DNA of 16,611 nucleotides from an uncultured Lachnospiraceae bacterium (GCA_910589635.1 CAJUTD010000020.1:25618-42228); one strand, 5' to 3'. Positions 5,553-13,339 are shown, counted from the first letter of the stretch. The notes: generated by a model not told the origin, from the sequence alone. Program-made: numbers and translations.

Positions 5553-6872
5553 CTAGTCATTCAAAAATCCTTTATAGTAGCGTACCAGCATCTGGGATTC
5601 AATCTGCTTGAGCGTCTCGATGATAACACCCACGATAATGATGATGGACGTACCGCCAAAGGACACGTTTGCGCTGAACACACCATTAAAGAAAATCGGG
5701 ATAACTGCCACAATCGTAAGTCCTACCGCTCCGATAAATACGATATAATTCAAAATCTTTGCCAGATAATCACTGGTGGGCTTCCCGGGCCTGATTCCCG
5801 GAATGAAACCGCCCTGCCGCTTCATATTATTTGCAATCTCCAGCGGATTGAAGGTGATGGAGGTATAGAAGTATGCAAATGCAACAATTAAAATAATATA
5901 CACTACCAAACCTATACTGTAAATGGGCTGTTCTGGGTCACACCAGTAAGACTGGGAAAGCCCATGAAGAATCTTGCTTCCGATACCGTTGCCATTGCCT
6001 TTGCCCATGATGGCTGCAATTACCACTGGGAACTGCAAAATGGACTGCGCAAAAATAATGGGAATTACGCCTGCGGTGTTGACTTTCAGCGGAATATGGC
6101 TGGACTGTCCGCCCACCTGCTTGCGTCCCTGAATCTTTTTGCTATACTGTACCGGAATCTTGCGCTCTCCATCCTGAAGGAAAATAACGAACACAACCGT
6201 CACCAAAATAACTGCCAAAATCACGAGCGCCGCAATAATGGCATTCCCCACATTGGGGGCATTCTTGATAAACTGGTTATAGAGGGTCATTAAATCTTCC
6301 GGTATTCTGGAGATAATATTGATTGTCAATACAATAGAAATACCGTTACCGACACCCTTCTCGGTGATTCTCTCACCAATCCACATCAGCTCTGCAGAAC
6401 CTGCCGTCAATGTTGCAACCATCATGATAACCTGCATTGCGTCAAATTTTTCCAGATAATTGCTGCGGCCAAATCCGATTGACATAGCAATTGACTGGAT
6501 CAGTGCGAGGGCAACTGTCACATAACGTGTAATCTCAGCAATCTTTTTCCTACCGTCTTCGCCATCTTTCTGCATCTCTTCCAATTTCGGAATAGCAATC
6601 GTCAAAAGCTGCATGATAATGGAAGACGTGATATACGGTGTGATGTTCAGCGCGAACACTGACATCTGCTCAAAGGAACCGCCAGTGATGGCATTGAAGA
6701 AATTGAGCCCATCAGCTCCCTGACTTGCAAACCATTCTGAGATTAAGTCCCCTTTGACACCAGGCAAGGGCAGCTGCGAGCCCAACCTGATGACGATCAG
6801 CATCAAAAAGGTATAAAATATACGACTTCTTATATCTTTAATTTTAAATGCTTTACGAAGTGTCTCCAGCAT
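5553..6872 (-). CDS. secY: Preprotein translocase subunit SecY
   Basis: Central pore of the SecYEG channel, which exports and inserts proteins with SecA or the ribosome. The 439-residue product has ten hydrophobic segments with the expected spacing. The large cytoplasmic loop 4/5 contains ERKIPVQYSKK (about 236-246) and loop 5/6 contains GGFIPGIRPGKPTSDYL (about 354-370), whose arginine is needed for SecA and ribosome contact. The plug region follows the first membrane segment. The ATG at 6870-6872 lies two bases after the rplO stop, so translation is probably coupled. The position between rplO and adk is the standard spc order. Confidence 0.99.
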   Translation of the reverse strand: MLETLRKAFKIKDIRSRIFYTFLMLIVIRLGSQLPLPGVKGDLISEWFASQGADGLNFFNAITGGSFEQMSVFALNITPYITSSIIMQLLTIAIPKLEEMQKDGEDGRKKIAEITRYVTVALALIQSIAMSIGFGRSNYLEKFDAMQVIMMVATLTAGSAELMWIGERITEKGVGNGISIVLTINIISRIPEDLMTLYNQFIKNAPNVGNAIIAALVILAVILVTVVFVIFLQDGERKIPVQYSKKIQGRKQVGGQSSHIPLKVNTAGVIPIIFAQSILQFPVVIAAIMGKGNGNGIGSKILHGLSQSYWCDPEQPIYSIGLVVYIILIVAFAYFYTSITFNPLEIANNMKRQGGFIPGIRPGKPTSDYLAKILNYIVFIGAVGLTIVAVIPIFFNGVFSANVSFGGTSIIIIVGVIIETLKQIESQMLVRYYKGFLND

Positions 6873-6874
6873 CC

Positions 6875-7315
6875 TTAGATCACCTCTGCTTTTCCGCCCA
6901 GAGCCTCAATCTTTTCCTTAGCACTTGCACTGAAGGCATTTACCTGTACTGTAAGTTTCTTGGTGAATTCACCGTTTCCGAGAATCTTTACGCCATCTCC
7001 GGTCTTCCTGATAATTCTGCGCTCCAATAAATCTTCCACAGTTACAACGGAATCATTGTCAAATACTTCCAATCTGTCTATATTGATAGCAATGATTTCT
7101 TTGGAATTTCTATTCGTAAAACCACGCTTAGGAATTCTTCTGTATAATGGCATCTGGCCGCCCTCGAAACCTGGCCTTGGTGAACCGGAACGAGCTTTCT
7201 GTCCCTTATGTCCCTTGCCTGCCGTCTTACCATTTCCTGAGCCGTGCCCGCGTCCCCTTCTGAAATTATCGCTGTGTTTGGAACCCTCTGCCGGTCTTAA
7301 ATTCGATAAGTCCAT
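6875..7315 (-). CDS. rplO: 50S ribosomal protein L15 (uL15)
   Basis: Late-binding large-subunit assembly protein whose long N-terminal arm threads through 23S rRNA. The 146-residue product has the usual flexible Gly/Arg/Lys-rich arm (about 15-60, GRGHGSGNGKTAGKGHKGQ) followed by GGQMPLYRRIPKRGF. A compact C-terminal domain ends in EALGGKAEVI. Length and signatures are complete. The ATG at 7313-7315 has a good AAGGAGG ribosome binding site. It is 23 bases from rpmD and two bases before secY. Confidence 0.99.
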   Translation of the reverse strand: MDLSNLRPAEGSKHSDNFRRGRGHGSGNGKTAGKGHKGQKARSGSPRPGFEGGQMPLYRRIPKRGFTNRNSKEIIAINIDRLEVFDNDSVVTVEDLLERRIIRKTGDGVKILGNGEFTKKLTVQVNAFSASAKEKIEALGGKAEVI

Positions 7316-7338
7316 TCTGACACCTCCTTACTTTTGTG

Positions 7339-7521
7339 TTAAATTTCTTCTACTTTCACTAAATGCCTGACATGACGGATCATACCCCTGATTGCCTCAT
7401 TATCCGGCTGTTCTACGGAATGATTTAACTTCCTTAAGCCAAGCGCCTCTACTGTCTTGCGGTTCTTAGGAACTGCGCCGATTGTAGATTTCACAAGTGT
7501 AATTTTTAATTTCTCTGCCAT
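7339..7521 (-). CDS. rpmD: 50S ribosomal protein L30 (uL30)
   Basis: Small large-subunit protein, 60 residues, of the ferredoxin-like L30 fold. The family pattern LKITLVKSTIGAVPKNRKTVEALGLRKLNHSVE is complete, as is the closing MIRHVRHLVKVEE. It starts at ATG 7519-7521, about 14 bases after rpsE, with an AGGAGG ribosome binding site. It precedes rplO as in other spc operons. L30 is absent from some bacterial lineages and is present here. Confidence 0.98.
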   Translation of the reverse strand: MAEKLKITLVKSTIGAVPKNRKTVEALGLRKLNHSVEQPDNEAIRGMIRHVRHLVKVEEI

Positions 7522-7535
7522 TTTCCATATCCTCC

Positions 7536-8045
7536 TTAACCGAGTATCTCTTCCACAGATTTCCCGCGGAGTTTTGCTACCTCTTCCGGAGATTTCAGCT
7601 GGCTCAAAGCATTGATTGTAGCAAGAACTACATTCTGCTTGTTGTTAGAGCCCAAAGATTTGGTACGGATATTCTTGATTCCGGCAAGCTCGCACACATT
7701 ACGTGCCGGACCGCCCGCGATTACACCAGTACCTTCGGGAGCTCTTTTCAGCAGCACAGATGCCCCGGTATGCTTTCCGGAAATATCATGCGTAATACTG
7801 TTGTTATCATCTAATTTTACAGAAATCAGCTTCTTCATGGCGTCTTCTTTTCCCTTGCGGATTGCCTCAGGAATTTCTGTTGCCTTGCCTAAACCTGCAC
7901 CTACATGACCATTGCCGTCGCCGACAACAACCAAAGCTGTGAAGCGCATATTACGTCCGCCCTTGACAACTTTTGTTACACGCTTAATTGATACCACTTT
8001 TTCTGTTAATTCTAATTGACTAGCATCAATGATTGTACGTTTCAT
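7536..8045 (-). CDS. rpsE: 30S ribosomal protein S5 (uS5)
   Basis: Small-subunit protein at the mRNA entry site, where it supports decoding accuracy and helicase activity together with S3 and S4. The 169-residue product has the N-terminal double-stranded-RNA-binding fold with KVVKGGRNMRFTALVVVGDG and the C-terminal domain with GTGVIAGGPAR and a closing LRGKSVEEILG. The basic 22-32 loop, where spectinomycin-resistance changes occur in other species, looks ordinary. The ATG at 8043-8045 has a GGAGG site. The gene sits between rplR and rpmD in the standard order. Confidence 0.99.
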   Translation of the reverse strand: MKRTIIDASQLELTEKVVSIKRVTKVVKGGRNMRFTALVVVGDGNGHVGAGLGKATEIPEAIRKGKEDAMKKLISVKLDDNNSITHDISGKHTGASVLLKRAPEGTGVIAGGPARNVCELAGIKNIRTKSLGSNNKQNVVLATINALSQLKSPEEVAKLRGKSVEEILG

Positions 8046-8062
8046 GTATCTGTCTCCTCCTA

Positions 8063-8431
8063 TTAAAAGTCTAATCCAGCTTCTCTGGCTGCATCAGCTA
8101 AAGCTTTAACCTTACCCTGGTAGATATAACCGCCTCTGTCGAAAACAACTGTGGTAATACCTTTCTCTAACGCTCTCTTTGCAATCACAGTCCCTAAATG
8201 TGCTGCTGCTTCTACATTATTGGTTTTTTCCAGCTCTGCTTTTACATCCTTCTGAAGCGTAGACGCGGAAACAAGCGTATGCTGCGCGTTATCATCAATA
8301 ATCTGCGCATACATATGATTATTGCTTCTAAACACAGCTAAACGTGGTCTTTCGGCAGTACCGGAGAAACGATTGCGTATTCTTCTGTGTTTTTTCAAAC
8401 GAACTTCGGATCTTGATTTTTTATTAACCAT
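8063..8431 (-). CDS. rplR: 50S ribosomal protein L18 (uL18)
   Basis: Binds 5S rRNA and helps attach it to the large subunit together with L5. The 122-residue product has a basic N-terminal tail (KKSRSEVRLKKHRRIRNR) and the core GTAERPRLAVFRSNNHMYAQIIDD. The AKRALEKGI and VFDRGGYIYQGKVKALADAAREAGLDF motifs are complete. The ATG at 8429-8431 is preceded by an AGGAGG site. It is 17 bases after rplF and 17 before rpsE. Confidence 0.99.
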   Translation of the reverse strand: MVNKKSRSEVRLKKHRRIRNRFSGTAERPRLAVFRSNNHMYAQIIDDNAQHTLVSASTLQKDVKAELEKTNNVEAAAHLGTVIAKRALEKGITTVVFDRGGYIYQGKVKALADAAREAGLDF

Positions 8432-8448
8432 TTTTTGTTCCTCCTATA

Positions 8449-8988
8449 TTATTTCTTACCAGTCTTACCAACTTTACGCCTGATAACTTCATCAGCATAT
8501 TTGATACCTTTACCTTTGTAAGGCTCAGGTCTTCTCTTATCTCTGATTTCCGCCGCGTACTGGCCAACTTTTTCTTTGTCGATACCGGAAACGGTTATCT
8601 TGTTGCCTTCAACCTTAGATTCTAATCCTTCCGGGTCCGTCATAACTACCGGATGGGAAAATCCCAAGTTCAATGTCAGCTCTTTGCCGGACTTGGAAGC
8701 CCTGTAACCGACACCATTTACTTCCAGCTCTTTTACATAACCGTCTGTCACACCCACAACCATATTATTAATAAGTGTTCTCGTCAGGCCATGCAGGGAT
8801 TTCATCTTCTTTAAGTCATTCGGCCTTGTTACAATTACCTGAGAGTCTTCCAGCTTAATATCCATTTCCGCAGGAAGAGTTCTCTCCAGTGTTCCCTTAG
8901 GACCTTTTACAGTCACATGATTATTTTCTGCAATGTCGACAGTAACGCCTGCCGGTACTGCGATTGGCATTCTTCCGATTCGTGACAT
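8449..8988 (-). CDS. rplF: 50S ribosomal protein L6 (uL6)
   Basis: Large-subunit protein near the factor-binding site and sarcin-ricin loop. The 179-residue product consists of two similar alpha/beta domains. It has SRIGRMPIAVPAGV at the N-terminus and GFSHPV mid-protein. The C-terminal RRPEPYKGKGIKYADEVIRRKVGKTGKK is the conserved rRNA-binding tail. Full length for the family. The ATG at 8986-8988 follows rpsH by 12 bases. Confidence 0.99.
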   Translation of the reverse strand: MSRIGRMPIAVPAGVTVDIAENNHVTVKGPKGTLERTLPAEMDIKLEDSQVIVTRPNDLKKMKSLHGLTRTLINNMVVGVTDGYVKELEVNGVGYRASKSGKELTLNLGFSHPVVMTDPEGLESKVEGNKITVSGIDKEKVGQYAAEIRDKRRPEPYKGKGIKYADEVIRRKVGKTGKK

Positions 8989-9000
8989 GCCCGTACCTCC

Positions 9001-9402
9001 TTACCACACGTAAGCTAATACTTCTCCGCCTACTGCTAATTTTCTTGCTTCTTTATCAGTTACAACGCCCTGGTTGGTGGAAAGAATTGCAATCCCCAGA
9101 CCGCCCAAAACTCTTGGAATCTCATTTTTGCCGGCATAGACACGAAGTCCTGGCTTGGAAATTCTCTTGAGTCCGGTAATGATTTTCTCATTTTTGTCTT
9201 TACCATATTTTAAAGTAATGCGAATTGTATTGAAACTTTCGCCTTCCACGATGTCATATTTTACAATGTATCCTTCATTCACAAGGATTTCGGCAATTGC
9301 AACTTTCATCTTGGAAGCCGGAACATCTACTGTATCATGTTTAGCAGTGTTTGCATTACGGATTCTTGTAAGCATATCTGCGATTGGATCACTCATTGTC
9401 AT
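9001..9402 (-). CDS. rpsH: 30S ribosomal protein S8 (uS8)
   Basis: Primary 16S rRNA-binding protein needed for the central domain. In E. coli it also represses its own operon; whether it does so here cannot be told from the sequence. The 133-residue product has the SDPIADMLTRIRNA N-terminus, the DVPASKMK turn and the C-terminal STNQGVVTDKEARKLAVGGEVLAYVW. Of two nearby ATGs the first (9400-9402) fits the AGGAGG site better, about 10 bases upstream; the second, two codons on, would be too far. It sits 15 bases after rpsZ. Confidence 0.99.
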   Translation of the reverse strand: MTMSDPIADMLTRIRNANTAKHDTVDVPASKMKVAIAEILVNEGYIVKYDIVEGESFNTIRITLKYGKDKNEKIITGLKRISKPGLRVYAGKNEIPRVLGGLGIAILSTNQGVVTDKEARKLAVGGEVLAYVW

Positions 9403-9417
9403 GATGTATTTTCCTCC

Positions 9418-9603
9418 TTACCAACTTGCCTTTTTCACACCAGGGATCTGTCCTTTATATGCCAGCTCACGGAAGCAGATTCTACAGATTCCGTATTTTC
9501 TTAAATATGCATGTGGACGTCCACAAATCCTACAGCGGCTGTATTCTCTGGTAGAGAATTTCTGTTTGCGCTGCTGTTTTATTTTCATTGATTTCTTTGC
9601 CAT
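9418..9603 (-). CDS. rpsZ: 30S ribosomal protein S14 type Z (uS14), zinc-binding
   Basis: Small-subunit head protein. The 61-residue product is the short, zinc-containing form, with Cys24, Cys27, Cys40 and Cys43 in CRIC...CRIC. The full-length zinc-free type would be about 90-100 residues. Many Gram-positive bacteria carry a second, zinc-free S14 elsewhere for zinc starvation; that cannot be seen in this window. The ATG at 9601-9603 lies 15 bases after rplE with an AGGAGG-type site. Confidence 0.98.
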   Translation of the reverse strand: MAKKSMKIKQQRKQKFSTREYSRCRICGRPHAYLRKYGICRICFRELAYKGQIPGVKKASW

Positions 9604-9618
9604 TAAAATTCCCTCCTA

Positions 9619-10161
9619 TTATTTCGTAAATGGCATATTGAACTGCGCCAACAACTCGCGTGCTTCCTCGTCTGTCTTTGCCGTGGTAACAAAAATAATG
9701 TCCATGCCGCGGATTTTGTCAATCTTGTCATATTCGATTTCCGGGAAAATAAGCTGCTCTTTGATTCCCAGCGCATAATTTCCCCTGCCGTCAAATGCGT
9801 TGGGGTTCACGCCGCGGAAGTCACGTACACGTGGCAATGCAAGGTTTATCAGGCGGTCAACGAATTCATACATCTTCTCGCCTCTTAACGTTACCTTACA
9901 TCCGATAGGCATTCCTTCCCTAATCTTAAAGTTAGCCACAGATTTCTTCGCTCTCGTGATAACAGCCTTCTGTCCTGTGATAGTCTCCATATCGCTGACA
10001 GCAGCATCCAAAATCTTTGCATTTTCTTTCGCTTCGCCCACACCCATGTTGATAACAACTTTCTCAAGCTTGGGTACCTGCATAACGTTTTTATATCCGA
10101 ACTTTTTCATCAGAGCGTCTACGATTTCGTTCCGATAAGTTTCTTTTAATCTACAACTCAA
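9619..10161 (-). CDS. rplE: 50S ribosomal protein L5 (uL5), TTG start
   Basis: Binds 5S rRNA and contacts the P-site tRNA. The 180-residue product has KLEKVVINMGVGEAKENAKIL, the GQKAVITRAKKSVANFKIREGMPIGCKVTLRG core and LPRVRDFRGVNPNAFDGRGNYALGIKEQ. All are typical and complete. The start is a TTG (10159-10161), chosen because a perfect GGAGGT site (10170-10175) lies eight bases upstream and because it gives the expected N-terminus SCRLKETY. No ATG lies in frame until residue 18. A weak start codon could trim L5 output, though strong coupling to rplX is likely at 23 bases. Confidence 0.96.
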   Translation of the reverse strand: MSCRLKETYRNEIVDALMKKFGYKNVMQVPKLEKVVINMGVGEAKENAKILDAAVSDMETITGQKAVITRAKKSVANFKIREGMPIGCKVTLRGEKMYEFVDRLINLALPRVRDFRGVNPNAFDGRGNYALGIKEQLIFPEIEYDKIDKIRGMDIIFVTTAKTDEEARELLAQFNMPFTK

Positions 10162-10184
10162 CTGAATGGACCTCCTCTCCTGAA

Positions 10185-10496
10185 TTAATCAATGATATCG
10201 CCAGTGGATTTGGCAAAACGTACTTTCTTGTCTCCGTCCATCTTGAAGCCTATCCGGGTTGGTTTTCCTTTGTGGACATACATTACGTTAGAAATGTGGA
10301 TGGGGCCCTCCTGATGCAAAATTCCGCCCTGCTGGTTTACCATGCTGGGTTTCACATGCTTTGTAATCATATTGACGCCCTCTACCAAAACGGTATTTTT
10401 CTTCCTGTTGATAGAAATTACCTTGCCTTCTTTGTCTTTGTCTTTTCCGGCAATAACTTTCACAGTATCGCCTTTTTTAATCTTTAATGTTGCCAT
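10185..10496 (-). CDS. rplX: 50S ribosomal protein L24 (uL24)
   Basis: Assembly-initiator protein of the large subunit that binds the 5' domain of 23S rRNA. The 103-residue product has the KOW motif KKGDTVKVIAGKDKDKEGKV at residues 7-26 and KHVKPSMVNQQGGILHQEGPIHISNVM in the middle. A family-typical C-terminus follows. The ATG at 10494-10496 lies 11 bases after rplN with a GGAGG site. Confidence 0.99.
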   Translation of the reverse strand: MATLKIKKGDTVKVIAGKDKDKEGKVISINRKKNTVLVEGVNMITKHVKPSMVNQQGGILHQEGPIHISNVMYVHKGKPTRIGFKMDGDKKVRFAKSTGDIID

Positions 10497-10507
10497 ATTC
10501 CCACCTC

Positions 10508-10876
10508 CTATAATACTTCCGGAGCTAAGGAAACAATCTTCATAAACTGTTTTTCACGAAGCTCTCTAGCAACTGGTCCAAAGATACGGGTTCCTCTGGG
10601 AGTTTTGTCCTCTTTGATGATAACAGCCGCATTTTCGTCAAATTTAATATATGAACCGTCTTTACGACGAGCACCTTTCTTGGTGCGAACTACTACAGCT
10701 TTTACCACATCGCCTTTTTTAACAACGCCGCCTGGTGTTGCATCTTTAACCGTAGCAGTAATGATATCTCCGATATTTCCATATCTCCTGGTAGAACCGC
10801 CCATAACACGGATACACAGCAATTCTTTTGCTCCTGTATTATCGGCTACTTTCAGTCTACTTTCCTGTTGAATCAT
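10508..10876 (-). CDS. rplN: 50S ribosomal protein L14 (uL14)
   Basis: Large-subunit protein at the interface with 16S rRNA and a binding site for the silencing factor RsfS. The 122-residue product starts MIQQESRLKVADNTGAKELLCIRV and contains GGVVKKGDVVKAVVVRTKKG. It ends in GPVARELREKQFMKIVSLAPEVL, complete for the family. The ATG at 10874-10876 is 14 bases after rpsQ. Confidence 0.99.
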   Translation of the reverse strand: MIQQESRLKVADNTGAKELLCIRVMGGSTRRYGNIGDIITATVKDATPGGVVKKGDVVKAVVVRTKKGARRKDGSYIKFDENAAVIIKEDKTPRGTRIFGPVARELREKQFMKIVSLAPEVL

Positions 10877-10890
10877 GCTGGCAGCCTCCT

Positions 10891-11148
10891 TTATTTCGCT
10901 CTCTCAACGATTTCTACAAGTCTCCATCTCTTATCTTTTGATAAAGGCCTTGTCTCCATTACTCTGACGGTATCGCCAATGTTGCAGTCATTGTTCTCGT
11001 CATGAGCCTTTAATTTATAAGTTTTCTTAACGATTTTGTTGTAAAGGGGATGCCTTACGTTGTCCCTTACTGCAACAACGATTGTCTTATCCATCTTGTC
11101 GCTTACAACAACACCGGTACGTGTTTTTCTAAGATTTCTTTCTTCCAC
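10891..11148 (-). CDS. rpsQ: 30S ribosomal protein S17 (uS17), GTG start
   Basis: Early-binding 16S rRNA protein with an OB fold. The 85-residue product has RKTRTGVVVSDKMDKTIVVAVRDNVRHPLYNK and the GDTVRVMETRPLSKDKRWRLVEIVE signature. The start is a GTG at 11146-11148 with an AAAGGAGA site nine bases upstream (about 11158-11165). The gap of 138 bases from rpmC is far wider than for its neighbours, because a tandem structured repeat fills most of it. Coupled translation from rpmC is therefore unlikely here, and the gene depends on its own site. Confidence 0.98.
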   Translation of the reverse strand: MEERNLRKTRTGVVVSDKMDKTIVVAVRDNVRHPLYNKIVKKTYKLKAHDENNDCNIGDTVRVMETRPLSKDKRWRLVEIVERAK

Positions 11149-11178
11149 GATATAGAATCTCCTTTCTTCAATATGGAA

Positions 11179-11289
11179 GTTCTTTTCGCTAAGCTCAGCC
11201 TTCAGTTAACTATTGACTTTGCTAATCTCAAAGAACGGCTTACACACGAAACTCAAATTCGCTTTCGCTCATTTTCCCTCAGTGTTCTA
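11179..11289 (-). repeat. Double tandem structured repeat abutting the rpmC stop codon
   Basis: Two diverged units of the same family as at 913-1026, on the sense strand at 11237-11289 and 11179-11236. The first begins with the TAG stop of rpmC. The second keeps a perfect 7-bp outer stem, GTTCTTT with AAAGAAC (11230-11236 and 11179-11185). One base pair is swapped relative to the 913-971 copy (T-A for G-C), and the spacing is nearly the same (58 and 59 bases). The end GAGCTTAGCGAA...AGAACTTCC is shared with that copy. The inner stem sequence is not conserved. Confidence 0.82.
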
Positions 11290-11493
11290 AGCCTGTTTCG
11301 ACTTCTCAGTGATAATCGTCTGAATTCTAGCGATATTCTTGCGAACTTCTTTGATTCTTCCGGTATTATCTAACTGATTCGTTGCATTCTGGAATCTCAA
11401 ATTGAATAATTCCTTTTTTGCAGCTACCAACTGCTCCTGTAATGAAGCTACATTCTCTTCTCTCAAATCTTTTATATAATTACTAGTTTTCAT
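11287..11493 (-). CDS. rpmC: 50S ribosomal protein L29 (uL29)
   Basis: Small two-helix protein at the peptide exit tunnel, near the docking site of trigger factor and SRP. The 68-residue product starts MKTSNYIKDLREENVASL and contains the family signature KKELFNLRFQNATNQLDNT, ending in a lysine-rich helix. I chose the ATG at 11491-11493, which overlaps rplP by 11 bases, over the GTG three codons upstream. The AAGGCGGTG sequence inside rplP is correctly spaced only for the ATG. Its TAG stop begins the structured repeat array that separates it from rpsQ. Confidence 0.96.
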   Translation of the reverse strand: MKTSNYIKDLREENVASLQEQLVAAKKELFNLRFQNATNQLDNTGRIKEVRKNIARIQTIITEKSKQA

Positions 11494-11920
11494 TTGATTC
11501 ACCGCCTTCTAAGTCTGCACGTGAAACTACTTTACATTTACAAGGTAATTTGTGTGTAGCAAGACGTAATGCCTCACGAGCGATTTCTTCTGGTACGCCG
11601 GAAATCTCGAACATTACACGTCCTGGTTTCACTACGGCTACCCAATACTCCAGTGTTCCCTTTCCAGATCCCATACGTGTTTCTGCCGGCTTTGCAGTAA
11701 CCGGTTTGTCAGGGAAAATCTTAATCCAAACTTTACCACCACGCTTAATATAACGTGTCATCGCAATACGGGCTGCCTCAATCTGATTAGACTTAATCCA
11801 GCAGGGCTCCAAAGCTACGATTCCGTATTCACCATTTGAAATTTTATTACCTCTCAACGCCTTACCTGCCATGGAACCACGGAACTGTTTACGGCGTTTT
11901 ACTCTTTTTGGCATTAACAT
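11483..11920 (-). CDS. rplP: 50S ribosomal protein L16 (uL16)
   Basis: Late-assembly protein that positions the A-site tRNA near the peptidyl-transferase centre. The 145-residue product has MPKRVKRRKQFRG, GIVALEPCWIKSNQIEAARIAMTR and the ETRMGSGKG loop. GRVMFEISGVPEEIAREALRLATHKLP follows. Its ATG (11918-11920) overlaps the rpsC TAA by one base (TAATG). The C-terminal end overlaps rpmC by 11 bases, so it is tightly coupled on both sides. Confidence 0.99.
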   Translation of the reverse strand: MLMPKRVKRRKQFRGSMAGKALRGNKISNGEYGIVALEPCWIKSNQIEAARIAMTRYIKRGGKVWIKIFPDKPVTAKPAETRMGSGKGTLEYWVAVVKPGRVMFEISGVPEEIAREALRLATHKLPCKCKVVSRADLEGGESNEN

Positions 11921-12576
11921 TATTTATCGCTCCCTTCCTTAGATTCCTTTGTTGGAAGGATTTCGCCTTTGTAGATCCACACTTTTACGCCTACTTTGCC
12001 GTATGTGGTATCTGCCTCAGCGAATCCATAATCGATATCTGCTCTTAATGTCTGAAGCGGGATAGTTCCCTCGCTGTAGAACTCTGTACGTGCCATATCT
12101 GCGCCGCCTAAGCGTCCGGAAACAGAGCTCTTAATTCCCAATGCTCCTGCCTTCATGCTTCGGCCCATGCAAGACTTCATTGCGCGGCGGAAAGAAACAC
12201 GGTTCTCCAACTGCAATGCAATATTCTCTGCTACGAGCTGGGCATCTTTGTCCGGTCTCTTAACTTCCTTGATATCTACTACCAGTTTCTTATCGGTATA
12301 TTTCTGAAGCTCAGCTTTCACTTTCTCGATTTCAGCTCCGCCTTTGCCGATTACGACGCCCGGCTTTGCTGTATAGAGGATAACCTTTACGCGGTCAGAA
12401 GCCCTCTCAATCTCAATCTTAGAAACACCTGATGCATATAATTTTTTCTTCAAAAATGTTCTGATGTTGTAATCTTCTACCAAAAAGTCTGCAAAATCTG
12501 ATTCTGCGTACCATTTAGAGTCCCAATCTTTGATAATGCCGACTCTTAAGCCATGAGGATTCACTTTCTGTCCCAT
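11920..12576 (-). CDS. rpsC: 30S ribosomal protein S3 (uS3)
   Basis: Lines the mRNA entry channel and shares in mRNA helicase activity with S4 and S5. The 218-residue product starts MGQKVNPHGLRVGIIKDWDSKWYAE. It has a type II KH domain with the GKGG loop at residues 77-80 and a C-terminal domain with GCMGRSMKAGALGIKSSVSGRLGGADMART. I chose the ATG at 12574-12576 because of its GGAGGG site and the family N-terminus; an upstream in-frame ATG overlaps rplV. It is 10 bases after rplV and overlaps rplP by one base. Confidence 0.99.
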   Translation of the reverse strand: MGQKVNPHGLRVGIIKDWDSKWYAESDFADFLVEDYNIRTFLKKKLYASGVSKIEIERASDRVKVILYTAKPGVVIGKGGAEIEKVKAELQKYTDKKLVVDIKEVKRPDKDAQLVAENIALQLENRVSFRRAMKSCMGRSMKAGALGIKSSVSGRLGGADMARTEFYSEGTIPLQTLRADIDYGFAEADTTYGKVGVKVWIYKGEILPTKESKEGSDK

Positions 12577-12586
12577 GTTTGCCCTC

Positions 12587-12973
12587 CTATCTTTCATCAA
12601 GCACGATTGTAATATGGCTCATTCTCTTCTCGATTCTGTAAGCCCTTCCCTGTGCCCTTGGTCTAACTCTCTTCATTGTTGGTCCTTTATTCGCATAACA
12701 TTCTGCAATATAAAGGTTTTCTGCATCCAATCCATTGTTGTTTTCTGCATTCGCAATCGCAGATTTCAGCAGCTTTTCTATAATGCTTGATGCATATCTG
12801 GGACTGTAAGCCAAAATAGCCAATGCTGTTTTGACATCTTTCCCACGAATTGCATCCAGCACGAAACATGCTTTCTGAACAGATACTCTGGCATAAGATA
12901 ATTTTGCTGAAGGCCTGGTATCTTTCTGTGCATTTCTCTCTCTTTTTATCTGACTTCTATGTCCTTTCGCCAT
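12587..12973 (-). CDS. rplV: 50S ribosomal protein L22 (uL22)
   Basis: Its long beta-hairpin forms part of the exit-tunnel constriction together with L4. The 128-residue product has a short basic N-terminal extension (MAKGHRSQIKRERNAQKDTRPSAK) before the core, which starts LSYARVSVQKACFVLDAIRGKDV. The hairpin region GPTMKRVRPRAQGRAYRIEKRMSHITIVL shows no sign of the deletions or duplications linked to macrolide resistance. The ATG at 12971-12973 is 25 bases after rpsS. Confidence 0.99.
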   Translation of the reverse strand: MAKGHRSQIKRERNAQKDTRPSAKLSYARVSVQKACFVLDAIRGKDVKTALAILAYSPRYASSIIEKLLKSAIANAENNNGLDAENLYIAECYANKGPTMKRVRPRAQGRAYRIEKRMSHITIVLDER

Positions 12974-12998
12974 GGATGTTGGAACCTCCTTTCATTAA

Positions 12999-13280
12999 TT
13001 AACGAACCTTTGATTTCTTTTCGTCTTTTCCATGTCCGCGGTAAGTCCTTGTTGCAACAAACTCACCGAGCTTATGTCCGACCATATCCTCAGTAACATA
13101 TACCGGCACATGCTTTCTTCCGTCATGAACTGCAAAAGTATGTCCTACGAACTGCGGGAAGATAGTAGAACGGCGGGACCATGTCTTGATCACGCTCTTT
13201 TCGCCCGCTGCGTTCATAGCATCTACTTTTTTCAATAAACTTTCATCAGCAAATGGTCCTTTTTTCAGTGAACGAGCCAT
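12999..13280 (-). CDS. rpsS: 30S ribosomal protein S19 (uS19)
   Basis: Small-subunit head protein that pairs with S13 near the A-site tRNA. The 93-residue product has RSLKKGPF, KTWSRRSTIFPQFVGHTFAVHDGRKHVPVYVTEDMVGHKLGEF and TRTYRGHG, all typical. The ATG at 13278-13280 has an AAGGAGG site. The 59-base gap from rplB contains a GC-rich hairpin. Confidence 0.99.
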   Translation of the reverse strand: MARSLKKGPFADESLLKKVDAMNAAGEKSVIKTWSRRSTIFPQFVGHTFAVHDGRKHVPVYVTEDMVGHKLGEFVATRTYRGHGKDEKKSKVR

Positions 13281-13299
13281 AATTAACCTCCTTGAATTC

Positions 13300-13331
13300 C
13301 CCGCCTGCCAGGCAAACGCCTTGCCCGCGGG
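13300..13331 (-). other. GC-rich hairpin between rplB and rpsS
   Basis: CCCGC and GCGGG (13327-13331 with 13300-13304) enclose a second short stem, GGCAA with TTGCC (13321-13325 with 13311-13315). It lies about 10 bases before the rpsS ribosome binding site and has no T-run, so it is not a terminator. Whether it affects rpsS translation is unknown. Confidence 0.4.
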
Positions 13332-13339
13332 TGTGTCTG

